Assembly: GCA_965230015.1 (NCBI GenBank)
Contig: CBDDKF010000001.1
Coordinates: 62,001-126,000, forward strand
From: JABSQH01 sp965230015
Lineage (GTDB): Bacteria; Actinomycetota; Acidimicrobiia; Acidimicrobiales; Ilumatobacteraceae
DNA: 64,000 nt
Direction of reading: 5' to 3'
Part shown: piece after piece, positions 17,648 through 26,072 of the stretch
Layout of the letters: every line of letters starts with the position of its first letter
Numbering within the stretch: the stretch's first letter is position 1
Notes under the pieces: generated by a model
The model's database searches: none
Told to the model about the DNA's origin: nothing
Seen by the model: the letters and a program-made list of their open reading frames with translations, nothing else
Made by a program: the position numbers and the translations under genes

Positions 17648-18329
17648 CGAAACGTCCACCGAAGGATCCGACGCCGACACGCTCGCACTGCCCGGCGACG
17701 GACTGCGCGAAGGCATCGTCGACGACCTGCGCACGCGTATCGGCGACGCGTTGATCGACAGCCACATCAGCCCCAACGACGACCTGTGGGTGCGCGTCAC
17801 CACCGACGGTTGGAAAGAGACGGGCGCGGCGCTGAAGGCCGCGGGGCTCGACCACTTCTGCTTCCTGTCGGCGATCGACTGGATGCCCTCGCCCTACGGC
17901 ACGGGTGAAGACGACCCCGACGCCGAGCCCAAAGAGCCCGACACCGAGATCGTCCAGGGCGTCACCGGCGGCGACACCCGTCTGCAGGTGTTTGCCCGGC
18001 TGACCGACGTGGAGCGACACGTGGGCGTCACCATCAAGGCCGACGTGCCCGACGACGAGCCCCTCGTCGACACGTGGACCGAATCGTTCGCCGGCGCCAA
18101 CTGGCACGAACGCGAGTGCCACGAGATGTTCGGGATCGGCTTCCTCGGCCATCCCGACCTGCGCAACATGTATCTGCCGACCGACTTCGAAGGCCATCCG
18201 CTGCGCAAGGACTTCCCGTTGTTGGCCCGCATGGTCAAGCCATGGCCCGGCATCGTCGACGTCGAACCGATGCCCGAGTTCGAAGAAGAGAAGAAAGAAG
18301 ACGAGTCGACGGAGGGTGAGTCGTCATGA
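17640..18329 (+). CDS. nuoC: NADH-quinone oxidoreductase subunit C
   Basis: This encodes about 229 residues of the 30-kDa subunit of the quinone-reducing module. Conserved blocks are FLSAIDWMPSPYG, VTIKADVPDDEPLVDTWTES and the signature ANWHERECHEMFGIGFLGHP, followed by LRNMYLPTDFEGHPLRKDFP. The start is either TTG 17640 or GTG 17631; both overlap the nuoB stop. The TTG is preferred because GGGCGG lies upstream at a suitable distance. The C-terminus ends in an acidic EEEKKEDESTEGESS tail. It is separate from NuoD, unlike the fused NuoCD of enterobacteria. Confidence 0.95.
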   Translation: MSDETSTEGSDADTLALPGDGLREGIVDDLRTRIGDALIDSHISPNDDLWVRVTTDGWKETGAALKAAGLDHFCFLSAIDWMPSPYGTGEDDPDAEPKEPDTEIVQGVTGGDTRLQVFARLTDVERHVGVTIKADVPDDEPLVDTWTESFAGANWHERECHEMFGIGFLGHPDLRNMYLPTDFEGHPLRKDFPLLARMVKPWPGIVDVEPMPEFEEEKKEDESTEGESS

Positions 18330-19498
18330 CCATGCTTTCTGATCGTCAGCAGCTGAGTTACATCGCGTCGCAGGCGGCCGATGCGCGGCTCAACGTGGAG
18401 CTCGAAACCGAGGGGATGACCCTCAACATCGGGCCGCAGCACCCGGCCACACACGGCACGCTGCGCATCATCTGCCGCCTCGATGGTGAGCAGGTGGTGT
18501 GGGCCGAACCGTCGGCGGGCTACATGCACCGCGGCTACGAAAAGCTCACCGAGGTGCGCACCTTCCCGCAGGTGACCACGCTCATCAACCGCATCGACTG
18601 GCTCGGCAGCTTCGCCAACGAGGTGCCGTTCATCCTGGCCGCCGAGAAGCTGATGGAGATCGAGGCGCCACCGCGCGCCCAGGTCATCCGCACGATCTTG
18701 TTCGAGCTGTCGCGCATCGCCAACGTGTCGTTGTTCCTCGGCGACCTCGGCGTGCAGATGGGCGCGATCACCCCGGTGTTCCTCGCCTTCCGCGACCGCG
18801 AGTACGTGCTCAACCTGATCGAAGGCGCCACCGGCGGTCGCTTCCACCCGAACTTCGACCGCATCGGCGGGCTCAAAGACGATCTGCCGAAGGGCTGGAT
18901 CGACGAGACCCGCCAGGTGATGATCAAGCTGCAGCAGTTCTGCGACACCATCGAAGACCTGCTGTTCGGCAACGAGATCTTCCAGAGCCGCATGCGCGGC
19001 ATTGGCATCATCCCGGCCGACATCGCCAAGAGCTACGGACTGTCGGGGGCCAACCTGCGAGCGAGCGGCGTCGACTACGACCTGCGTCGCGATCAGGAAC
19101 TGCCGATGGCCTGGGACAAGGCCGACTGGCGGGTGTGGACCCACCCCGACGGCGACAGCTTTGCCCGGTGCTGGGTGCGTCTCCAGGAGACGCGCGAGTC
19201 GTGCAAGATCGTCGAGCAGCTCCTCGACCAGATCCCCGCCGGCCCGATCATGACCAAGGTGCCGCGGATCATCAAGGTGCCCGAGGGCGAGGCCTGGGTG
19301 TCCACCGAGAACCCGCTCGGTGAAATGGGCTACTACGTCGTGTCGAAGGGTGATCTCGGACCGTTCCGCGTGAAGATCCGCTCGGCCAGCTTCAACAACA
19401 TCTCCGTCGTGCCATGGGCGCTCAAGGGTGTGTACGTCCCCGACGTGATCACGATCCTCGCCTCGCTCTACTTCATCCTCGGGGACATTGACAGGTAG
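18326..19498 (+). CDS. nuoD: NADH-quinone oxidoreductase subunit D (49-kDa)
   Basis: This 390-residue subunit forms the quinone-binding cavity next to cluster N2. Recognised blocks are GPQHPATHGTLRIICRLDGE, the quinone-site His pair in that segment, YMHRGYEKLTE, INRIDWLGSFANEVPF and the C-terminal LYFILGDIDR. Arg69 in HRGYEKL corresponds to the arginine (Arg85 of the mature bovine 49-kDa subunit) that mitochondrial NDUFAF7 dimethylates; an NDUFAF7-type gene closes this operon. It overlaps nuoC by 4 bp. Only 3 bp separate its stop from nuoH, where many bacteria carry nuoE, nuoF and nuoG. Confidence 0.97.
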   Translation: MTMLSDRQQLSYIASQAADARLNVELETEGMTLNIGPQHPATHGTLRIICRLDGEQVVWAEPSAGYMHRGYEKLTEVRTFPQVTTLINRIDWLGSFANEVPFILAAEKLMEIEAPPRAQVIRTILFELSRIANVSLFLGDLGVQMGAITPVFLAFRDREYVLNLIEGATGGRFHPNFDRIGGLKDDLPKGWIDETRQVMIKLQQFCDTIEDLLFGNEIFQSRMRGIGIIPADIAKSYGLSGANLRASGVDYDLRRDQELPMAWDKADWRVWTHPDGDSFARCWVRLQETRESCKIVEQLLDQIPAGPIMTKVPRIIKVPEGEAWVSTENPLGEMGYYVVSKGDLGPFRVKIRSASFNNISVVPWALKGVYVPDVITILASLYFILGDIDR

Positions 19499-19501
19499 TT
19501 C

Positions 19502-20557
19502 GTGAGCGCGCTTCTTGCTGTTGAGATTCCGTACTGGGGGCAGTCGCTGCTGCGCGTCCTCGGTGGGCTCGTCGCGGTGCTCTTGCCCGCCGGCACCATC
19601 GTCTACCTCTTCCTGTTCAAGATGATGTCGTTCATGCAGAGCCGACTCGGGCCGATGGAAGCCGGCCCCTACGGCTCGTTGCAGCTGGTTGCCGAGGTCG
19701 GCAAGTGGATGCAGAAAGAGGACCTCGCGCCAGAGAACGCCGACCGGACCATCTTCAAGATGGCCCCGCTGGTGGTGCTGGTGTCGACGTTCCTCCTCGT
19801 CGCCGTGATCCCCTTCGGTCCCGAGGCCTACTTCACCAACTTCACGGTCGGTGTGTTCTTCGGTCTGGCCGTCTCATCGATCAGCGTGCTGGGCATCCTC
19901 ATTGCGGGCTGGGCGAGCGCCAACAAGTACTCGCTGCTCGGCGGCCTGCGCGCCGCCGGTCAGCTGATCGCCTACGAGCTGCCGCTCATCTTGGCCACCC
20001 TCGGCGTGGTCATCCAGGCCGAGTCGATGAACTTCCAAGAGATCGTCGTCGCCCAGAACACCGGGGCGATCTTCGGTTTCGAGTGGCTCGGCAACCCGTT
20101 CATCTTCACCCAGTTCATCGGGTTCGTGATCTTCATGATCGCAGTGCAGGCCGAGCTCACCCAGGCGCCGTTCGACATGCCGATCGCCGAGTCCGAGCTC
20201 GTGTCGGGGTACATGACCGAGTACTCGGGGTTCCGCTTCCTGATCTTCTTCATCGCCGAGTTCGCCACCGCCGGAATCTTCGCCCTCATCGCCTCGCTGC
20301 TGTTCCTCGGCGGATGGGGTGTGCCGTTCGTGTGGTTCGGTTGGGACACCCTCGACGACGTCAGCTGGTGGATGAACCTCGTTGGTCCGCTGATCATGCT
20401 GACCAAGATGCTGCTGCTGACCTTCATCATCATGTGGGTCCGCTTCAGCTACCCCCGCTTCCGCGAGGACCAACTGCAGACCTTCGCATGGAAGGTGCTG
20501 ATCCCCCTCTCGCTCGCCAACATCGGTGTCACGGCCATCTTGAAGGTGGCCGTGTGA
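19502..20557 (+). CDS. nuoH: NADH-quinone oxidoreductase subunit H
   Basis: This encodes 351 residues from a GTG. It is the ND1 homologue, which anchors the peripheral arm and forms the entry of the quinone channel. About eight membrane helices are seen. Conserved features are FMQSRLGPMEAGPYGSLQL, ADRTIFKMAPL, ADRxx-like acidic loops and the signature QAPFDMPIAESELVSGYMTE, then the F(R/L)EDQL segment (YPRFREDQLQTFAWKVLIPL). The acidic residues in the third loop (AESELVSGYMTEYSG) are those thought to couple quinone reduction to proton movement. Confidence 0.96.
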   Translation: MSALLAVEIPYWGQSLLRVLGGLVAVLLPAGTIVYLFLFKMMSFMQSRLGPMEAGPYGSLQLVAEVGKWMQKEDLAPENADRTIFKMAPLVVLVSTFLLVAVIPFGPEAYFTNFTVGVFFGLAVSSISVLGILIAGWASANKYSLLGGLRAAGQLIAYELPLILATLGVVIQAESMNFQEIVVAQNTGAIFGFEWLGNPFIFTQFIGFVIFMIAVQAELTQAPFDMPIAESELVSGYMTEYSGFRFLIFFIAEFATAGIFALIASLLFLGGWGVPFVWFGWDTLDDVSWWMNLVGPLIMLTKMLLLTFIIMWVRFSYPRFREDQLQTFAWKVLIPLSLANIGVTAILKVAV

Positions 20558-20573
20558 TCCAGGAGATTCGTTG

Positions 20574-21056
20574 ATGCCCAAGGTTCCCGGCCTGATCAAA
20601 GGACTCGGTGTCACCCTCGGCACACTCGGCAAGACCGTGACCGAGGGTGCCGCCACCGTGCAGTATCCGCACGAGAAAGAGGCGCCACCCGTGCGCGCCC
20701 GCGGTGTGATCGCACTGCACGAAGGCAACTGCACGGCCTGCATGTTGTGCGCCCGCTCGTGCCCCGACTGGTGCATCTACATCGAAGGCCACAAGCAGCT
20801 CGCCCCGCCGCGACGGGCAGGCGGCAAGCCGCGTCAGGTCAACCATCTCGACCGCTTCGACATCGACTACGCGCTGTGCATGTACTGCGGGATCTGTGTC
20901 GAGGTGTGCCCGTTCGACGCGCTGTTCTGGAGCCCCGAGTACGAGTACTCCGAGCCGCGCATCGCCGACCTCCTGCACGACAAGGAGAAACTCGGCGAGT
21001 GGATGGAGACGGTGCCCGAGGCCCCGGCCCTCGAGGCGGGAGCACAGTCGAAGTGA
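20574..21056 (+). CDS. nuoI: NADH-quinone oxidoreductase subunit I (2x 4Fe-4S)
   Basis: This encodes 160 residues. The ATG at 20574 follows AGGAGA and is preferred to the adjacent TTG. Two ferredoxin-type motifs bind clusters N6a and N6b: CTACMLCARSCPDWC near residues 56-70 and CMYCGICVEVCPFDA near 102-116. An amphipathic N-terminal segment (LIKGLGVTLGTLGKTVTEGA) lies on the membrane. It links upstream Fe-S clusters to N2 in NuoB. Because nuoG is absent here, the immediate electron donor to this subunit cannot be inferred from the window. Confidence 0.96.
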   Translation: MPKVPGLIKGLGVTLGTLGKTVTEGAATVQYPHEKEAPPVRARGVIALHEGNCTACMLCARSCPDWCIYIEGHKQLAPPRRAGGKPRQVNHLDRFDIDYALCMYCGICVEVCPFDALFWSPEYEYSEPRIADLLHDKEKLGEWMETVPEAPALEAGAQSK

Positions 21057-21092
21057 GCGTCGAATGGTGAGCGTCCCCGTGAGGTCGATCCG

Positions 21093-21617
21093 TTGATCGC
21101 CCAAGCTGCATCCGACAGCATCAACGTCGCCCAGAACGTCGGCTTCGGCATCATTGCCGCGCTGATGATCTTCGCTGCGTTGAGCGTGGTCACCACGCGC
21201 AACGTCGTGCACGCCGCCCTGTGGCTCGTGCTCGTGTTGGCGGGCGTCGCCGCCCAGTACATCCTCGCCGCCGCCGAGTTCGTCGCGGCGTCGCAGGTGC
21301 TCGTGTACATCGGCGCCGTGATGGTGCTGTTCTTGTTCGGCATCATGTTGACCCGCGCCCAGATCGGCAAAGAACGCGGTCTGAACAACCCCACGTGGGC
21401 ACTCGGTATCCCCGTTGCGGTGGTGCTGCTCGGCCTGCTCGCCTGGGTGATCATCGACGCCTACGAAGACGACGTGTTGCCCGACCGTGGTCCGACTCCG
21501 ACCGTGGCGCTCTCCGACCAGTTCCTGTCGATTTACCTGATCCCGTTCCTCGCCTTGTCGTTCGTGCTGCTCGCCGCCGCCATCGGCGCCATCGTCCTCG
21601 CCAGGAAAGATCGGTAA
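21093..21617 (+). CDS. nuoJ: NADH-quinone oxidoreductase subunit J
   Basis: This encodes 174 residues starting at a TTG with GAGG eight bases upstream. It is the ND6 homologue of the membrane arm, with five hydrophobic helices. The third helix has the family signature AAEFVAASQVLVYIGAVMVLFLFGIML, whose pi-bulge segment moves during turnover in known structures. It is followed by LTRAQIGKERG and two further helices. The start is assigned by the helix pattern (SINVAQNVGFGIIAALMIFA); a GTG at 21079 is out of frame. Confidence 0.94.
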   Translation: MIAQAASDSINVAQNVGFGIIAALMIFAALSVVTTRNVVHAALWLVLVLAGVAAQYILAAAEFVAASQVLVYIGAVMVLFLFGIMLTRAQIGKERGLNNPTWALGIPVAVVLLGLLAWVIIDAYEDDVLPDRGPTPTVALSDQFLSIYLIPFLALSFVLLAAAIGAIVLARKDR

Positions 21618-21620
21618 GCC

Positions 21621-21920
21621 GTGCTCGCTGTCAACTTCCTCCTACTGGGCGCGGTGTTGTTCTGCATCGGCGTGTACGGCGTGATCGCCCGACGCAACGC
21701 GGTGCTCGTGTTGATGTCGATCGAGCTGATCCTCAACGCCGTCAACCTCAACCTCATCGCCTTTGCGCTGATGAACGGCAGCGTCGACGGTCAGGTGTTC
21801 GCGCTCTACGTCGTGGCCATCGCTGCTGCCGAAGTGGGCGTCGGTTTGGCGATGGTGCTGATGATCTACCGCAACCGTCGCTCGATCGCCCTCGATGAGC
21901 TGTCGGAGATGAAGGGCTGA
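21621..21920 (+). CDS. nuoK: NADH-quinone oxidoreductase subunit K
   Basis: This encodes 99 residues, the normal NuoK (ND4L) size, from a GTG. Three membrane helices are seen. The two conserved membrane glutamates of the proton path are present, in MSIELILNAVNLNLIAF (helix 2) and AAAEVGVGLAMVLMIYR (helix 3). It ends 1 bp inside nuoL (TGATG overlap), consistent with coupled translation. Confidence 0.96.
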   Translation: MLAVNFLLLGAVLFCIGVYGVIARRNAVLVLMSIELILNAVNLNLIAFALMNGSVDGQVFALYVVAIAAAEVGVGLAMVLMIYRNRRSIALDELSEMKG

Positions 21921-24427
21921 TGATGCTCGCTGCAGATGCTGCGCAGCTGTCGTCCGGCTGGTTCCTCGAGAACGCCTGGCTGATCGCCCTCGTCCCCGCC
22001 ATCGGGTTCGGGCTGATCATCGCCTTCGGCAAGAAGATGCCCATGAAGGGCTCCGAGATCGGCCTGCTGTCGATGGCCATCTCGACCGTGCTCGCCAGTG
22101 GCGCGGCGATCCAATGGATCCAGCGCACGAACTCGGGCGACGACGGCGAAGAAGCGGTCGGCCTCATTCAGGCGTTCGGCCGCTCGCTGCCGTCGGTATC
22201 GGAAGGTGGCGAGGTCGAACCGTTCATCGAACCCGTGGTGTCCACCTGGGTGTGGTGGCAGAACTCCGGCCTCGAGTTCGGCATCGGCTCGAGCGTCGAC
22301 GGCCTGGCCATCCTGCTGCTCTGGCTCGTCGCATTCATCTCCCTGCTCGTGCAGGTGTTCAGCCTCGACTACGTACGCGGCGACCGCCGGTACACGCACT
22401 TCTTCGCCGCCCTCACGTTGTTCTCGGCGGGCATGCTCGTGATGGTCATGGCCGAGAACATGGTCCAGCTGATCCTCGGCTGGGAGATCATGGGCCTGTG
22501 CTCGTTCATGCTGATCGGGCACTGGTGGGAGGAGTACCCCAACGCCCGGGCCGCGTTGAAGGCGTTCTTCACCGTGCGCGTCGGCGACGTCGGCCTGCTC
22601 GTCGGCACCGCCATCATCTTCTTCGGCGCCAACCAGTGGGCGGTCGACAACCTCGACTCGAACGGGTTCAACATCGCCGCCATCCAAGCCTGGGCGCTGT
22701 CGGGCGAGGGATCGCACATCCTGCTGCTGATGGGCGCAATCGCCCTGTTCATCGCCTGCATCGGCAAGTCGGGTCAGTTCCCGCTGCACACCTGGTTGCC
22801 CGACGCCATGGCCGGACCCACCCCGGTGTCGTCACTGCTGCACAGCTCGACGATGGTCGTGGCCGGTGTGTTCCTGGTCGCTCGCATCTACCCGGTGTTC
22901 TGGCAGGGCTTCAACATCGACGACGGCGGGTTGTCGTTCATCGCCGTCATCGGCGGCATCACCATCGTGATCGCCGCGCTCTTGGCCTTCGTGCAAGACG
23001 ACATCAAGAAGGTGTTGGCGTACTCCACCGTGAGCCAGCTCGGTTACATGATGCTCGGCCTCGGCACGGGTGCGTGGCTGCCGGCGGTGTTCCACATCTT
23101 CACCCACGCGTTCTTCAAGTGCTGCCTGTTCCTGTGCGCCGGCTCGATCAGCCACTCGGCGTCGCACCACTCCTTCGACATGAAGAAGGACATGGGCGGG
23201 CTGCGCAAGAAGATGCCGATCACGTTCGCTGCGTGGATTGTCTCGACGCTGGCGCTCACCGGCATCTTCCCGTTCGCCGGGTTCTGGTCGAAAGACGAGA
23301 TCATCGACAACGTCGGCAACAACGGGTACGACTTCCTGCTCGTCGTCGGATTCGGTGGTGCCGCGCTCACCGCGATGTACATGACGCGGGCGACATACCT
23401 CACGTTCTTCGGCGAGCCACGCGGCGCGTCGGCCGGTGTCCACGATCACGATCCGGACTTCGACGAGACCCACGCCGAAGAGCACGAGATGGAGTTGCTC
23501 ACCGTCGGTGCCCCCGAAGCCGAGAGCCCCGGCGACGAGCCGACCGACCCCGCTCCCAAGTCACTGAGTGCTGCCGCCAACGCTGGCGCCCACGACACGG
23601 ACCACCATGATGATCATCACGCCGAGCCGCACGAGTCGGGTCCGCTGCTGCTGATCCCGATCGTCGTGCTGGCGTTCCTGGCGGCCATCGCCGGTTTCGC
23701 CAACGCCACGCCGCTCGGCGAAGAGTGGGAGCAGATCAAGAAGTACGTCGAGCCGCGGCCGGTCGAGGTGCCGATCGACGAGTTCCTCGCGCAAGGTGCG
23801 GGCGAGTCGCTGCAGCTGGTGATGCCGGGCGCTACCGGCGATGCGCTCACCGCCGACGAAGGCGCCAAGGTGTGCGGCTTCGAGACGCCGGCGCCGGGCA
23901 CCGTGTGCTTCTTCCCCGCGGTCACCCACGCCGAACCGAAGCTGGTGAAGATCCTCGCAGCGACGGCCACGGTGGTCATCGCCTATCTGGTGGCGATCGC
24001 CTTCAACGTCCTCTACTACGGCAGGCGCAACAAGCACCTCGTGGGGCTCACCGAGCGGTCACGCATCATGCGCGGGGGCTTCCTGTTCCTGAAGAACAAG
24101 TACTACCTCGACGCGTTGTACGAGAACGTCATCGTTCGCTGGGTGGCCCACCCGATCGCCAAGGCGACCTACTGGGTCAACCAGAAGGTCATCGACGCCA
24201 CCGTCGACGGCGTGGGCAAGTCCACCCGCCGCACCGGGCAGTGGGTGTACGACAACGTCGACCAGAAGGTCGTCGACGGCGCCGTGAACGGATCCGGCTT
24301 CGTCGCCTCCGAGACCGGCCACGGGCTGCAGCCGGTCCAGTCCGGCAAGGTCAGCCAGTATGGCGCACTCCTCTTCGGCGCAGCCGCCGTCGGCGCCATC
24401 GTCCTCGTGATCGTGAATGTGAGCTAA
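21920..24427 (+). CDS. nuoL: NADH-quinone oxidoreductase subunit L, with long His/Asp-rich loop
   Basis: This 835-residue distal antiporter-like subunit is well above the E. coli size (613). The core is normal: MVMAENMVQLILGWEIMGLC, ARAALKAFFTVRVGDVG, the FPLHTWLPDAMAGPTPVSSL signature with its key Lys upstream (CIGKSGQ), and THAFFKCCLFLCAGSISHS. After residue 500 comes a hydrophilic insertion rich in His, Asp and Glu (VHDHDPDFDETHAEEHEMEL, then HDTDHHDDHHAEPHE), and later a small two-Cys loop (VCGFETPAPGTVCF). The C-terminus contains the long lateral-helix region and tandem VxxxVDGxxxG segments usual in actinobacteria. The His-rich loop is likely exposed and could bind metal (inference). Confidence 0.95.
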   Translation: MMLAADAAQLSSGWFLENAWLIALVPAIGFGLIIAFGKKMPMKGSEIGLLSMAISTVLASGAAIQWIQRTNSGDDGEEAVGLIQAFGRSLPSVSEGGEVEPFIEPVVSTWVWWQNSGLEFGIGSSVDGLAILLLWLVAFISLLVQVFSLDYVRGDRRYTHFFAALTLFSAGMLVMVMAENMVQLILGWEIMGLCSFMLIGHWWEEYPNARAALKAFFTVRVGDVGLLVGTAIIFFGANQWAVDNLDSNGFNIAAIQAWALSGEGSHILLLMGAIALFIACIGKSGQFPLHTWLPDAMAGPTPVSSLLHSSTMVVAGVFLVARIYPVFWQGFNIDDGGLSFIAVIGGITIVIAALLAFVQDDIKKVLAYSTVSQLGYMMLGLGTGAWLPAVFHIFTHAFFKCCLFLCAGSISHSASHHSFDMKKDMGGLRKKMPITFAAWIVSTLALTGIFPFAGFWSKDEIIDNVGNNGYDFLLVVGFGGAALTAMYMTRATYLTFFGEPRGASAGVHDHDPDFDETHAEEHEMELLTVGAPEAESPGDEPTDPAPKSLSAAANAGAHDTDHHDDHHAEPHESGPLLLIPIVVLAFLAAIAGFANATPLGEEWEQIKKYVEPRPVEVPIDEFLAQGAGESLQLVMPGATGDALTADEGAKVCGFETPAPGTVCFFPAVTHAEPKLVKILAATATVVIAYLVAIAFNVLYYGRRNKHLVGLTERSRIMRGGFLFLKNKYYLDALYENVIVRWVAHPIAKATYWVNQKVIDATVDGVGKSTRRTGQWVYDNVDQKVVDGAVNGSGFVASETGHGLQPVQSGKVSQYGALLFGAAAVGAIVLVIVNVS

Positions 24428-24440
24428 GAGAGAACTCCTG

Positions 24441-26072
24441 ATGGAAACCCTTACCGATCAGAACTGGTTGCTGAGCGTCGGCGTCTTCTTGCCGCTCGTC
24501 GGCGTGCTGGTGATGATGTTCATCCCGCGCGACGAGGAGGCCACGCACAAGACGATCGGCATCGTCACTGCGGGCGCCACCTTGGTGATCGGCATCATCA
24601 CCCTGTTCGCCTTCGACTACGACCGTGCGGGAGCGCTGCAGTTCTTCGTCGATGCCGAGTGGATCCCGGTGATCAACTCGAACTACACCATCGGCCTCGA
24701 CGGCATCAGCTTGCCGCTGTACATCCTGTCGATGGCGGTCACGTTCCTGGTGATGATCTACACCTGGGACAACATGCCCGACGCCGGGAACCCCAAGGCG
24801 TTCTACATGTTGATGCTGGTGCTGCAAACCGGCATGGCCGGCACCTTCGTCGCCCAGGACCTGATCCTGTTCTTCGTCTTCTTCGAAGTGGTGCTGCTGC
24901 CGATGTACTTCATGATCGGCGTGTGGGGCGGCGAGAACCGCAAGTACGCGTCGCTGAAGTTCTTCCTGTACACGATGTTCGGGTCGGCGTTCATGCTGGT
25001 CGCCTTCCTCGCCCTGTTCTTCCAGACCGACGCCGTCAGCTTCGGCTTCGCCCACCTCGTCGAGGCGGGTGCCGGCGTCGACCGCGACGTCCAGATCTGG
25101 ATCTTCGCCGGCATGTTCCTCGGCTTCGCCGTGAAGGTGCCGATGTTCCCGTTCCACACGTGGCTGCCCGACGCCCACACCCAGGCGCCGACGCAGGGCT
25201 CGGTGATCCTGGCCGCGATCCTGCTCAAGCTCGGTACCTACGGCTTCGTGCGCATCGCCATCCCGATGCTTCCCGAAGGCGCCAAGGCCTGGGCGCCGGT
25301 GATCGGCATCCTCGCGGTGATCGGCATCATCTACGGCGCGCTCGGCTGTCTGGCCCAAACCGACATGAAGCGCCTCATCGCCTTCTCGTCGGTGGCCCAC
25401 ATGGGGTTCGTGATGCTCGGCATCGCCACCCTCACCGAGTTCGGTATCAACGCCGCCATCTTCGGCATGGTCGCCCACGGCTTGATCACCGGGATGTTGT
25501 TCTTCCTGGCCGGGTCGGTCAAACATCGCTACCACACGCTCGAGATCAAGCGACTCTCGGGCATGTTGGTGCAGGCGCCGCGGCTCGGCTGGATCCTCGG
25601 CTTCGCCGCAATGGCCTCGCTCGGCCTGCCCGGCTTGGCGGGGTTCTGGGGTGAGTTCCCCGTGATCCTGTCGGCGTACAACCCGAACTTCGGGCTCAGC
25701 GAAGTGTTGTTCCGCACGCTGATGGTGATCGCTGCCGTCGGCACGGTGCTCGCCGCGGCGTACCTGCTGTGGCTCTACCAGCGCACGGCGTTCGGCGAGC
25801 CGAGCGAAGAGTTCACCAACGGTGCGGGCGGCCACGGCGACGATGCCCATTCCGGCCACAGCGCCACACCGCAACCGGTCGGTGCTGCGGTGAACGACGA
25901 CACCGATCATCACGACGAGATCTACGACGTGACCCCGATCGAGTGGGTGGCGTGGACGCCGTTCCTCATCTTCATCGTGGTGTTCGGTGTGTATCCGCAG
26001 CTGATGTTCCAGGTGATCGACCCTGCCGTCACTGAGATGGTCGCGCGCCTCGGGGAGACGCTCGGTCCGTGA
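24441..26072 (+). CDS. nuoM: NADH-quinone oxidoreductase subunit M
   Basis: This 543-residue antiporter-like subunit (ND4) has about fourteen membrane helices. Visible landmarks are DLILFFVFFEVVLLPMYFMI with the key Glu of helix 5, VKVPMFPFHTWLPDAHTQAP with the helix 7 Lys, KRLIAFSSVAHMGFV, and the broken-helix region with GLPGLAGFWGEFPV. Near the C-terminus a His/Asp-rich hydrophilic loop (HGDDAHSGHSATPQP, DDTDHHDE) parallels the insertion in NuoL. It overlaps nuoN by 4 bp. Confidence 0.96.
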   Translation: METLTDQNWLLSVGVFLPLVGVLVMMFIPRDEEATHKTIGIVTAGATLVIGIITLFAFDYDRAGALQFFVDAEWIPVINSNYTIGLDGISLPLYILSMAVTFLVMIYTWDNMPDAGNPKAFYMLMLVLQTGMAGTFVAQDLILFFVFFEVVLLPMYFMIGVWGGENRKYASLKFFLYTMFGSAFMLVAFLALFFQTDAVSFGFAHLVEAGAGVDRDVQIWIFAGMFLGFAVKVPMFPFHTWLPDAHTQAPTQGSVILAAILLKLGTYGFVRIAIPMLPEGAKAWAPVIGILAVIGIIYGALGCLAQTDMKRLIAFSSVAHMGFVMLGIATLTEFGINAAIFGMVAHGLITGMLFFLAGSVKHRYHTLEIKRLSGMLVQAPRLGWILGFAAMASLGLPGLAGFWGEFPVILSAYNPNFGLSEVLFRTLMVIAAVGTVLAAAYLLWLYQRTAFGEPSEEFTNGAGGHGDDAHSGHSATPQPVGAAVNDDTDHHDEIYDVTPIEWVAWTPFLIFIVVFGVYPQLMFQVIDPAVTEMVARLGETLGP

